Shown: positions 26,370 to 33,715 of the stretch, piece by piece | Layout: each line of letters opens with the position of its first letter | How positions within the stretch are numbered: position 1 is the first letter of the stretch | DNA from: Microbispora hainanensis | GTDB taxonomy: Bacteria > Actinomycetota > Actinomycetes > Streptosporangiales > Streptosporangiaceae | DNA: 64,000 nucleotides | Reading direction: 5' to 3' | Assembly: GCF_006874475.1 (NCBI RefSeq) | Contig: NZ_VIRM01000012.1 | Span: 107,287 to 171,286, forward strand | Notes under the pieces: generated by a model | Told to the model about the DNA's origin: nothing | Database searches by the model: none | Seen by the model: the letters and a program-made list of their open reading frames with translations, nothing else | Made by a program: the position numbers and the translations under genes

Positions 26370-27743
26370 TCAGCACTCGATGACGTTGACGGCGAGGCCG
26401 CCGCGCGAGGTCTCCTTGTACTTGTCGAGCATGTCCCTGCCGGTGTCGCGCATCGTCTTGATCGCCTTGTCCAGCGACACGAAGTGGCGGCCGTCGCCGC
26501 GCAGCGCGATGCGGGCGGCGGCGATCGCCTTGATCGAGGCGACGGCGTTGCGCTCGATGCACGGGATCTGGACGAGCCCGCCGATCGGGTCGCAGGTCAG
26601 GCCGAGGTTGTGCTCGATGCCGATCTCGGCGGCGTTCTCGACCTGCTCCGGCGTCCCGCCGAGCGCCTCGGTGAGGCCCGCCGCCGCCATCGAGCAGGCC
26701 GAGCCGACCTCACCCTGGCAGCCCACCTCCGCGCCGGAGATGGAGGCGTTCTCCTTGAACAGCACGCCGATCGCGCCCGCGGTGAGCAGGAAGCGGATGA
26801 CGCCGTCCTCGCCGGCCCCCGGCAGGAAGCGCATGTAATAGGACAGAACGGCCGGGACGATGCCGGCGGCGCCGTTGGTCGGCGCGGTGACGATCCGGCC
26901 GCCCGCGGCGTTCTCCTCGTTGACCGCCAGCGCGAACAGCGTCACCCAGTCCATCGCCCGCAGCGGGTCGGTCCCGTCGGCCTCGCCCTGCAGCCGCCGG
27001 TGGAGCTGGTGGGCCCTTCGGCGCACCTTGAGGCCGCCCGGCAGGACGCCCTCGCGGCTGGTGCCGCGCCGTACGCACTCGGCCATCACCGCCCACAGAT
27101 GCAGCAGGCGGGAACGGATCTCCTCCTCCGTACGGCCGAAGGCCTTCTCGTTCTCCATCATCACGCCGGAGATCGACAGGCCGGTCTCGGCGCAGTGCGC
27201 GAGCAGTTCGTGCGCGGTCGTGAAGGCGTACGGCAGCACCGTGTCGTCGGGCTTGATCCGGTCGGCGCCGGTGGCGTTCTCGTCCACCACGAAGCCGCCG
27301 CCGACCGAGTAGTACACCTTCTCGCGCAGCACCGTGTCGTCGGCGTACGCCGTGAACCGCATGCCGTTCGGGTGGTGGGGCAGCGACAGCTTGCGCTCGA
27401 AGACGAGGTCCTCGCCGACCACGAACGGGATCTCGTGCACGCCGTACACCGTGACCGTGCCGCTCGCCCGCATCGCCGCCAGCCGTTCGTCGACGGTGTC
27501 GACGTCGACCAGTTCGGGCTTGTCGCCGGACAGGCCGAGCAGGACCGCCTTGTCGCTGCCGTGGCCCTTGCCGGTCAGCCCGAGCGAGCCGTACAGGATG
27601 GCCTCGATCCGGGTCACCTTTTCCAGCAGCCCGTCCTGGTGCAGCCCGCGGGCGAACTTGTGCGCCGCCGCCATCGGGCCGCCCGTGTGCGAACTGGACG
27701 GCCCGATGCCCACCTTGAACAGGTCGAAGACGCTGATCGCCAT
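26370..27743 (-). CDS. sdaA: L-serine ammonia-lyase, iron-sulfur type
   Basis: This 457-residue single-chain L-serine dehydratase converts serine to pyruvate and ammonia with a 4Fe-4S cluster. The start [20 protein letters not shown] is the family signature, and the cluster cysteines lie in [16 protein letters not shown] and [16 protein letters not shown]. It is 25 bases downstream of gcvH on the same strand and thus probably under the same glycine riboswitch. The proximity suggests that glycine is turned into serine (with serine hydroxymethyltransferase) and then deaminated. Confidence 0.94.
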   Translation of the reverse strand: MAISVFDLFKVGIGPSSSHTGGPMAAAHKFARGLHQDGLLEKVTRIEAILYGSLGLTGKGHGSDKAVLLGLSGDKPELVDVDTVDERLAAMRASGTVTVYGVHEIPFVVGEDLVFERKLSLPHHPNGMRFTAYADDTVLREKVYYSVGGGFVVDENATGADRIKPDDTVLPYAFTTAHELLAHCAETGLSISGVMMENEKAFGRTEEEIRSRLLHLWAVMAECVRRGTSREGVLPGGLKVRRRAHQLHRRLQGEADGTDPLRAMDWVTLFALAVNEENAAGGRIVTAPTNGAAGIVPAVLSYYMRFLPGAGEDGVIRFLLTAGAIGVLFKENASISGAEVGCQGEVGSACSMAAAGLTEALGGTPEQVENAAEIGIEHNLGLTCDPIGGLVQIPCIERNAVASIKAIAAARIALRGDGRHFVSLDKAIKTMRDTGRDMLDKYKETSRGGLAVNVIEC

Positions 27744-27768
27744 TGACCGTTGCCCTTCGCGCCGTCTG

Positions 27769-28161
27769 TCAGGACTCGCCGGAGGTCAGCGCGGCATACT
27801 CCGCAGCCGACAGCAGGTCGTCCGGCTCCTCCTCCACGCGCACGCGGAACAGCCAGCCCTCGCCATAGGGGTCGGAGTTGACCAGCGAGGGGTTGTCCAC
27901 GACGGCGGGGTTGATCTCGACGATCTCGCCGCCGACCGGCGCGAAGATGTCGCTCACGGACTTGGTGGACTCCACCTCGCCGACCGCGTCGCCGGGCGCG
28001 ATCGTCGCGCCGACCTCGGAGTGCACCTCCACGTAAACGACGTCGCCGAGCTGCTCGGCCGCGTACGCCGTGATGCCCACCGTCACGGTGTGGCCGTCCT
28101 CAAGCCCGGCCACCCACTCGTGTTCCTTGGTGTAGCTCAGGTCGTCCGGAATGGTGCTCAC
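27769..28161 (-). CDS. gcvH: glycine cleavage system H protein
   Basis: This 130-residue lipoyl carrier shuttles the aminomethyl group between the P, T and L proteins. The lipoylated Lys67 sits in [11 protein letters not shown], and YTKEHEWV at the N-terminus is family-typical. Its ATG overlaps the gcvT stop (ATGA at 28158-28161), so the two are translationally coupled. gcvP is not in the window. Confidence 0.96.
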   Translation of the reverse strand: MSTIPDDLSYTKEHEWVAGLEDGHTVTVGITAYAAEQLGDVVYVEVHSEVGATIAPGDAVGEVESTKSVSDIFAPVGGEIVEINPAVVDNPSLVNSDPYGEGWLFRVRVEEEPDDLLSAAEYAALTSGES

Positions 28162-29249
28162 TTGCTCCTCCTGTAGAAAGGCAGATCGACGACGTCGACC
28201 GGTTCTTGGCTGCCCCGGATGTCCACGGCCAGGCCACCCTTCTCCAGGGCGCCCTCGTCCACGTACGCCATGGCGATCGGGCGGCCGAGGGACTGCGACG
28301 GGGCGCCGCTGGTCACCTCGCCGACGACGGCGCCTTCCCGGGTGACGGAGTAGCCGTGGCGGGGCACGCGCCGGCCGCGCGCCACCAGCCCGACCAGACG
28401 CCGCCTGGTGTCGTACTCCGCCGCCCGCTCAAGGGCGCTCTTGCCCACGAAGTCGCCGGGCTTGTCGAAGCGGACGACCCGGCCGAGGCCCGCGTCGAAC
28501 GGTGTGATCGCCGCGCTCAGCTCGTTGCCGTACAGCGGCATGCCGGCTTCCAGGCGCAGCGTGTCGCGGGCCGACAGCCCTGCGGGGACGAGCCCGGCGT
28601 CCCTGCCCGCCTCGGCGAGGGTGTTCCACAGCGGCAGGGCGTGCTCGTTCAGCACGAAGAGTTCGAAGCCGTCCTCGCCGGTGTATCCGGTGCGGGCGAT
28701 CAGGGCGGGCGCGCCCGCGACGATGCCGGCGACGATGGCGTAGTACTTCAGGTCGCCGAGGTCGGCGTCGGTCAGCGTGGCCAGGATCTCGGCGCTGCGC
28801 GGGCCCTGCACGGCGACCAGCGCGTACTCGTCCGACCTGTCGGTCACCTGCGCGTCGTAGCCCCGGACCCGGTCGGCGAGCTCGCGGGCGACGAGGGCGT
28901 AGTTGGAGGCGTTGGCGACGACCATGTACTGGTCCTCGTCGAGGCGGTAGACGATGAGATCGTCGAGGATGCCGCCGGTCTCGTTCACGATCATGGTGTA
29001 ACGGGCGCGACCGGGCGCGAGGACGCTGAGGTGCCCCACGAGCGCGCGGTCGAGCGCCTCGCCCGCCTGCGAGCCGACGACGAAGATCTCCCCCATGTGG
29101 GACAGGTCGAACAGGCCCGCGGCCGTGCGCACCGCGTTGTGCTCGGCCGACTCACTGCCGTAGCGCAGGGGCATCTGCCAGCCCGCGAAGTCGGTCAGGG
29201 TCGCGCCCAGACTTTCGTGGACCCCACGGAGCGGGGTGGATCGGGACAT
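28158..29249 (-). CDS. gcvT: glycine cleavage system T protein (aminomethyltransferase)
   Basis: This 363-residue folate enzyme transfers the methylene of glycine to tetrahydrofolate. [49 protein letters not shown] and [14 protein letters not shown] are characteristic blocks. ATG 29249 is chosen for GAGG 6 bases upstream; GTG 29255 is possible. It is the first gene of gcvT-gcvH-sdaA, with a tandem glycine riboswitch in its 5' leader. Confidence 0.95.
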   Translation of the reverse strand: MSRSTPLRGVHESLGATLTDFAGWQMPLRYGSESAEHNAVRTAAGLFDLSHMGEIFVVGSQAGEALDRALVGHLSVLAPGRARYTMIVNETGGILDDLIVYRLDEDQYMVVANASNYALVARELADRVRGYDAQVTDRSDEYALVAVQGPRSAEILATLTDADLGDLKYYAIVAGIVAGAPALIARTGYTGEDGFELFVLNEHALPLWNTLAEAGRDAGLVPAGLSARDTLRLEAGMPLYGNELSAAITPFDAGLGRVVRFDKPGDFVGKSALERAAEYDTRRRLVGLVARGRRVPRHGYSVTREGAVVGEVTSGAPSQSLGRPIAMAYVDEGALEKGGLAVDIRGSQEPVDVVDLPFYRRSK

Positions 29250-29292
29250 GCGCACCTCGGAAGGACGGATGCTGCGTTTGACTATCGGGCAT

Positions 29293-29480
29293 CCTCCCCC
29301 TCTGTCATCGGCGCCTGAGAGCTTCGTCCGATCTTTGCCGGACTTTCACCTTCGGCGAGGCCTCACGGCCTTCTTTCCAGAGGTCACCTGGCCCGCACGG
29401 TCCTTTGCCTTGAGAGGTTCGCGGGGAGGGCTTGCTCCTTCAGGGGCCCTGACCGGATGCCAGGACGCTCTCCCGCGCGG
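29293..29480 (-). ncRNA. tandem glycine riboswitch ahead of gcvT
   Basis: Read on the minus strand, the first aptamer (about 29480-29375) has GCGGGAGAGCG, GAAGGAGCAAGC and CCTCTCAAGGCAAAGGACC. The second (about 29384-29293) begins CTCTGGAAAG and has GCCGAAGGTGAAAGTCC and GCTCTCAGGCGCC, ending at CAGAGGGGG. These are the core motifs of the two-aptamer gcvT riboswitch. Downstream, GGATGC (29294-29289) can pair with GCATCC (29272-29267) immediately before the gcvT ribosome site, a candidate expression platform. Confidence 0.93.
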
Positions 29481-29581
29481 GATCACTGGTGTGCTGCAAG
29501 CCTAGTGGGTCGCCGCCTTCCCCGTAACCGGCCGGATCACCCTATTTCCCCTGCCACTTCCGGCCATGCCATCCCGCGTGG

Positions 29582-30391
29582 TCAGTGGGTGGAGTCGCAC
29601 GGCGGCCGATGCGCCGCCCGGAGCCGCAAAAGGGTGGACGGGAGGTCGTCGCCGGTGAGGATCCGCTGGTGGAGGGCCTGGGTGTCGGGGGACGGCTCGG
29701 TGCCGAGGCGGTCGACCAGGGTGCGGCGCAGCCGCTGGTAGGACGCCGAGGCGTCGTGGGTGCGGCCCGACCGGTGCAACGCCAGCATGAGCTGCCGGTG
29801 CGGCCGTTCGCGCAGCGGATGGCGCCTCGCCCATTGGGCCAGGCCCCCGACGATCTCGTGATGGTGCCCGAGCGCCAGCCTGACGTCGAAGAGGTCCTCG
29901 GTCACCGCGCGCCGTTCCTCGTCCAGCCGGTCGGCCCACGCGGAGAGCGCGTGCACATGTCTCATGGCGAGCAGGGCATCACCCCGCCACAGGCTCAGCG
30001 CGTTCTCGAACATCCGCGCCGCATTGTGGTAATCGCAATTCTCACGAGCGATTCTGCCCTGCGCCGCGAAATGGTTGAATTCTTCAGCATCCACGGACGC
30101 CGGCGGCACGGAAAGAAGGTAGCCGCCCTCCACGGTGTGCAGTGGAGAAAGGTCGGGGTCGCGGGGCGAGAGCCGTCGCCGCACCTGTGCGATGTAGGTG
30201 GTAAGATTCCGCGGCGCCGATTTAGTGGGACGGCCATTCCACAACAGATCGATGAGCCGGTCCCGGTGGACCGCGATATTCGGATTGAGCAGGAACAACG
30301 CGAGCAGCTGCCGGTGCCTCGGGGCGAGTCCGGCGATGACGTCCCCTGAGGGCTTCATGGCCAGGAACGGTCCGAGCACGGCGTATAACAC
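29582..30391 (-). CDS. SARP/AfsR-type regulator with a TTA codon at position 2
   Basis: This 269-residue regulator has an OmpR-like winged-helix DNA-binding domain (LAPRHRQLLALFLLNPNIAV, HRDRLIDLLWNG, LTTYIAQVRRRL) and a bacterial transcriptional activator (BTAD) helical domain (ENALSLWRGDALLAMRH, then AQWARRHPLRERPHRQLMLAL). SARPs activate secondary-metabolite clusters from direct heptamer repeats. GTG 30391 has GAGGGGAA upstream; the frame further up is not SARP-like. The second codon is TTA (GTG TTA TAC), the rare codon read by bldA tRNA in streptomycetes. It lies downstream of the RiPP genes on the same strand. Confidence 0.85.
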   Translation of the reverse strand: MLYAVLGPFLAMKPSGDVIAGLAPRHRQLLALFLLNPNIAVHRDRLIDLLWNGRPTKSAPRNLTTYIAQVRRRLSPRDPDLSPLHTVEGGYLLSVPPASVDAEEFNHFAAQGRIARENCDYHNAARMFENALSLWRGDALLAMRHVHALSAWADRLDEERRAVTEDLFDVRLALGHHHEIVGGLAQWARRHPLRERPHRQLMLALHRSGRTHDASASYQRLRRTLVDRLGTEPSPDTQALHQRILTGDDLPSTLLRLRAAHRPPCDSTH

Positions 30392-30726
30392 GGTTCCCCT
30401 CGCACGAAAGCAGCGTGAACGCGCCGACGACGCGGCTATGATCGCTATTTGACCATATCTCTCTGCGGCGGCGTGCGTCAAAAAATATGCCGTTTCTATG
30501 TCGGCCACTCCGGGGCCCATAAACGCTGCTCCGCCTGCGCCAATGCCCGGCTCCGCATGCTCCGATACGCCGATAACCCAAATGAAAGCGGTTGCAAGTC
30601 AAGCTCTCGCCGGCCGTCCCGTCGGCGGTGTGCGAGGTGACGCCGATTAGCCGGATGATCGGCGCGCGTACGGCGCCACGCCCGGGGGAGGGGTGAATCC
30701 GGCCCGGGGATGCGTGAATATCGCGC
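30392..30726 (-). promoter_or_regulatory. AT-richer upstream region and promoter of the SARP gene
   Basis: This 335-base gap holds no gene. On the minus strand, TTGACG (30481-30476) and TATGGT (30457-30452) are 18 bases apart, a good -35/-10 pair, placing the start of transcription some 50-60 bases before the SARP GTG. The stretch around 30430-30600 is clearly lower in GC than its surroundings. Confidence 0.55.
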
Positions 30727-31830
30727 TCAGCGGGCCGCCGCGGCGCCGCCTTCCGCCGCGGGAGCCCGCAGGGCCTGGTTGACGGCCTCGGTGCGCCGGG
30801 CGTCGCCCCACACCCACTCGATGCGGGCTTCACGCCGCCGCCCGGCCAGCCAGTCGTCGAAGAGCCGCTGCTCGATACCCCGCCGGGTGGCGTCGTCGAA
30901 AGCGGCGGTCCTGACCTCCACGACCTGGACGACCACGGGGTCGGGTCCGTACGGGCCGAGGACGTCGCCGGGTGAGGCGTCCGCCCCCTCAGGGCCGAGC
31001 TCGGCGCGGAACAGGCGCCGCAGCCGGGCGTCCGCGCCGTGGTCGAGCATCTCGGCGGTGGCGGTGGCGGTGGCGGTGGCGGTGGCGGTGGCGTCCGGCG
31101 CGCCGATCCGCAGCCGGTCGGCGGCGGCCCGGGCGGCCTCCATCCGGGGATAGCGCAGGAACACCGCGCACAGCCGGTCGTAGGAGCGGGGGCCGGCGGC
31201 GAAAACGCCTTCGGCGCGGTCACCGGCGACCCGGCGGCGCAGCCGGGCGATCCCCGCCTCCTGGGCCGCGACGTCCTCCAGACCGGCGTGGTCGAGGCCG
31301 CGTTCGGCCATCCACGCCCGGGTGGCCTCGACCGTCAGGAGCCCGCGGGCCCGCCTGAAGGCGTCCAGAGCGTCCTGCAACTCGGCGGTGGACAGGTCTG
31401 CCGGGTCGTCGGCCAGCTCCTGCGCGACCAGGGCGGCGTCGACCAGCCTGCTCGCCAGTGAAGTGTCGCTCCACAACTCGTCCAGCACCGCCATGGCCTG
31501 CTCCATGGCGACCTCCATGCCGTTGACCCGGACGACGACCTGCTCCCCCGAGTTGCGGCTGCCGCGCAGTGGCCAGGGCAGCGCGCGGTCGGGGGCGAAG
31601 GCGATCGAGACCGTCCCGTCGCCCACCGGGAGCAGCAGGTCGTAGTGACAATCGCCGCCGGGGTGGTCACGCTGCCACACCAGCCGCATCGGCACGCCTT
31701 CGTGCTCCGCCCGCAGGTCGCCCAGCAGGAGCCTGGCCTCGGTGGGTTCCAGATCACGGATCCGGCGCAGGTACGCCAGGACATCGGTCAGCAGACGGGC
31801 CGAAGGAAGAACGGCGCTGTGCGGCGGCAT
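30727..31830 (-). CDS. PpiC/SurA-like putative peptide maturation protein of the RiPP locus
   Basis: This 367-residue protein has an N-terminal beta-rich part of unknown function. From about 150 onward there is a peptidyl-prolyl-isomerase-like region: TAELQDALDAFRRARGLL, TVEATRAWMAERGLDHAGLE, SYDRLCAVFLRYPRMEAA, GDVLGPYGPDPVVVQVVEV, EQRLFDDWLAGRRREARIEW. Proteins with this arrangement accompany peptide-export loci and are annotated as putative peptide maturation proteins (recalled, not searched). An alternating Ala-Thr tract comes from a 6-bp DNA repeat. ATG 31830 follows GAGGAG. The gap to the ATP-grasp gene is 73 bases. Confidence 0.6.
   Translation of the reverse strand: MPPHSAVLPSARLLTDVLAYLRRIRDLEPTEARLLLGDLRAEHEGVPMRLVWQRDHPGGDCHYDLLLPVGDGTVSIAFAPDRALPWPLRGSRNSGEQVVVRVNGMEVAMEQAMAVLDELWSDTSLASRLVDAALVAQELADDPADLSTAELQDALDAFRRARGLLTVEATRAWMAERGLDHAGLEDVAAQEAGIARLRRRVAGDRAEGVFAAGPRSYDRLCAVFLRYPRMEAARAAADRLRIGAPDATATATATATATAEMLDHGADARLRRLFRAELGPEGADASPGDVLGPYGPDPVVVQVVEVRTAAFDDATRRGIEQRLFDDWLAGRRREARIEWVWGDARRTEAVNQALRAPAAEGGAAAAR
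31052..31092. repeat. hexanucleotide tandem repeat (GGTGGC, about 7 copies)
   Basis: Near-perfect GGTGGC/GGCGGT copies encode an alternating Ala-Thr tract inside the PpiC-like gene. The 6-bp period preserves frame. Confidence 0.85.
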
Positions 31831-31903
31831 GTCGGGCTCCTCGGGGTGCGGTCGTTCCCGCTCCTCAGAGCGGGATCTGTCGGGCTGGTCGGCGGCGGGG
31901 ATG

Positions 31904-32890
31904 TCAGGCCGGTTCGAGCAGGAGATCGCAGAGGGCCTCGCTGATCGGCAGGCCGGTCATGTTCTCGACCCACAACCACTGAGCGTTGGGGTTGACCTCC
32001 AGGAAGACGTGGCGGTCGTCCGGCATGACGATCAGGTCGACCGCGCCGTACAGCAGGCCGAGGCGGTCCATCAGCGCCAGGCACCGGTCGGCGATCTCCT
32101 CCTGCAACCGGTGCGGCCGATGCGGGGTGGTCCTGGTGTCGTAGTAGCGCCAGTCGAGGCTCGATCGGTTGGACGCCTGCGAGTGGATCTCGGCGGCGAA
32201 GATCCGCCGGCCGACGATGGTGACGCGCAGCTCGACGCGCTTCGGCACCATCTCCTGCACGATCAGGGGACAGAACCGCAGGCCGTCGGTGTACGCGAGA
32301 TCGCGGGGCGACACCGGCTCGGTGAGGCGGGTCGCGGTGAGGCCGCCCGAGACGCCCTCGACGAGCGGGACGTGGAAGGCCTTCGTGATGATCCGGCCGT
32401 CGTGCCGGTCGTGGAAGTCGAGGAACGACTCGGCGTCCGTGGTGATCAGCGTCTCCGGGATCGCGAACCCGAGCTCCGCGGCCAGCGAGAGCTGGGAGGA
32501 CTTCTGGCCGGACCGGCGGAAGACCGACTCGCGGGCGGGCACCTGACGGCACGGCAGCTGCTCCCACAGGTCGCCGAGCAGGCTCTTGCACTCCTGCACC
32601 GTGTGGGCGGCGACCGCCGGATCGACGATTTCGGGGTGCGGCTGCGGGGGAGTCGGCCGGCGCCACCACACGGCGGACACCGTGTCGAGGTCGATCGTCT
32701 CCTTGTCGCGGCGCAGGATGCGGCGGGTGCCGAGGTCGGCGCCGTAGCCGAGGTCCAGCTTCGCGGAGACGGGGAAGTCGCCGGGGTCGAAGACGCTGAC
32801 GCGCGCGCCGCGCCGGGCGAGCAGACCGCAGACCCGGTCGGCGTGCGGGTCGTCCTCGCTGGTGAGCACGAGAACGTGAGAAGAGCGCAA
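31904..32890 (-). CDS. ATP-grasp RiPP maturase (MvdD/graspetide ligase type)
   Basis: This 328-residue ATP-grasp ligase joins side chains in graspetide precursors (ester or amide links between Asp/Glu and Ser/Thr/Lys) in related systems. It begins SSHVLVLTSEDDPHADRV and has the family's VWWRRPTPPQPHPEI segment. ATP-grasp parts include KAFHVPLVEG, LIVQEMVPKRVELRVTIVG and metal-binding residues in LLYGAVDLIVMPDDRHVFLEV followed by NPNAQW. The start is TTG 32890 with AAAGG upstream; a GTG further in is possible. It lies between the precursor genes and the PpiC-like gene. Confidence 0.85.
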   Translation of the reverse strand: MRSSHVLVLTSEDDPHADRVCGLLARRGARVSVFDPGDFPVSAKLDLGYGADLGTRRILRRDKETIDLDTVSAVWWRRPTPPQPHPEIVDPAVAAHTVQECKSLLGDLWEQLPCRQVPARESVFRRSGQKSSQLSLAAELGFAIPETLITTDAESFLDFHDRHDGRIITKAFHVPLVEGVSGGLTATRLTEPVSPRDLAYTDGLRFCPLIVQEMVPKRVELRVTIVGRRIFAAEIHSQASNRSSLDWRYYDTRTTPHRPHRLQEEIADRCLALMDRLGLLYGAVDLIVMPDDRHVFLEVNPNAQWLWVENMTGLPISEALCDLLLEPA

Positions 32891-33253
32891 CGGAGGGCCT
32901 TTCGACGTGACTCAACAGACCTGAGCGCGGACGGGCCGCCGCGGCGGGCGCCTTCCGGAAGTGGCCCGAATCCACAGAGCCGCAATCGAGCGGGCCGTGG
33001 ATCGACGGGCCTGGTGGGTGGGGCGCCGGCGGGAGCCACTGAGCGACCAGAGCCACTGAAGCCGCAGGGCCACTGGAGCCGCAGAGCCACCGGTGCCGCA
33101 CCGCCGGAGCTACCGCGACCGCCAGAGCTACCGCGACCGCCGGAGCTACCGTGGCCTCCGGGGCCACGGAAGCTGCCGGGGTGGCGTCCCCACCCTGGGC
33201 GTCACGGGCGTGCTTCACCCGGCCGGGTCACGCCGTGACGCGGTGAGCATGTG
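32891..33253 (-). repeat. repeat-rich spacer with a strong hairpin between precursor and maturase genes
   Basis: This 363-base gap contains four 17-bp repeats (33034-33101, units starting AGCCACTG) and three 18-bp repeats (33102-33155, CGCCGGAGCTACCGCGAC type). These run into a hairpin: CCGTGGCC 33149-33156 pairs perfectly with GGCCACGG 33162-33169 over a 5-base loop, extended by AGCT on both sides. There is no gene. The hairpin could end most transcripts after the precursors, so that less maturase than precursor is made (inference). Confidence 0.7.
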
Positions 33254-33418
33254 TCAGACGGCGATGTCGTCGTACTTGCACATGTTGTCGGCGTAGCAGC
33301 CGGTCCTGTCGAACTCCGGGGCCTGGCCGCCGGTCACGCCGCGCAGGCGCTCCTCGTCCAGTTCCTCGCCCACGGCGTCGATGGCGGTGAGGACCGTGCG
33401 AACGGTGCGAGACGTCAT
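33254..33418 (-). CDS. RiPP precursor peptide 2 (double-glycine leader, 54 aa)
   Basis: This gene was found by direct translation. The leader MTSRTVRTVLTAIDAVGEEL continues DEERLRGVTGG and ends in Gly-Gly, the cleavage motif of C39 peptidases. The 23-residue core runs QAPEFDRTGCYADN then MCKYDDIAV. It holds Thr and Lys (possible donors), Glu and five Asp counting the terminal DD (possible acceptors), and two Cys. The leader aligns with that of precursor 1 over VG-ELDE-RL-G-TGG. The ribosome site GGGAGGGG precedes the ATG, 11 bases after the precursor 1 gene. Confidence 0.85.
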   Translation of the reverse strand: MTSRTVRTVLTAIDAVGEELDEERLRGVTGGQAPEFDRTGCYADNMCKYDDIAV

Positions 33419-33428
33419 GACCCCTCCC

Positions 33429-33581
33429 TCAGCACAGGTAGTCGTCGTAGCCGGCGCCGGACCGCGTGCGTGCGGCCATGGGGTCCTGCATCCCGCCGGT
33501 GATGCCCTCCAGGCGGCTCTCGTCCAGCTCGGCGCCCACCTCGGAGAGGTCGCGCAGCTCGGTCCTGAGCTGTCCGCTCAT
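33429..33581 (-). CDS. RiPP precursor peptide 1 (double-glycine leader, 50 aa)
   Basis: This gene was found by direct translation. The leader is MSGQLRTELRDLSEVGAELD then ESRLEGITGG, again ending Gly-Gly. The 20-residue core is MQDPMAARTRSG then AGYDDYLC, with Thr/Ser followed by Tyr-Asp-Asp and a terminal Cys. The core shares the T...YDD spacing theme with precursor 2. AAGGAG lies 7 bases before the ATG. It is the first gene after the exporter, and its maturase is encoded 540 bases further on. Confidence 0.85.
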   Translation of the reverse strand: MSGQLRTELRDLSEVGAELDESRLEGITGGMQDPMAARTRSGAGYDDYLC

Positions 33582-33603
33582 CGTCTTCTCCTTCCGTCGA
33601 GTC

Positions 33604-33621
33604 GGGAGCCGGGTGGCTCCC
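33604..33621. terminator. short hairpin in the leader of precursor 1
   Basis: GGGAGCC 33604-33610 pairs with GGCTCCC 33615-33621 over a 4-base loop. It lies between the exporter stop and the precursor 1 ribosome site. It could separate exporter and precursor transcripts or stabilise the 5' end of the precursor mRNA. Confidence 0.45.
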
Positions 33622-33715
33622 CCCGTGTCCCAGAGCCTTTCGTGGTGGTCTTGGAACCGGATTGCGTGAGAGAGGTAAGCGACTTGCGGCCGGCTTTAGC
33701 CGCAGCTCGCGAAGG

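Noticed and set aside
31052..31092. Possible recombination or att site
   Set aside because: A simple hexanucleotide repeat within a reading frame; no integrase nearby.
31742..33238. Overlapping long frames across the maturase and spacer repeats
   Set aside because: Shadows of the ATP-grasp gene; the Ala/Val-rich ends only reflect the 17- and 18-bp repeats.
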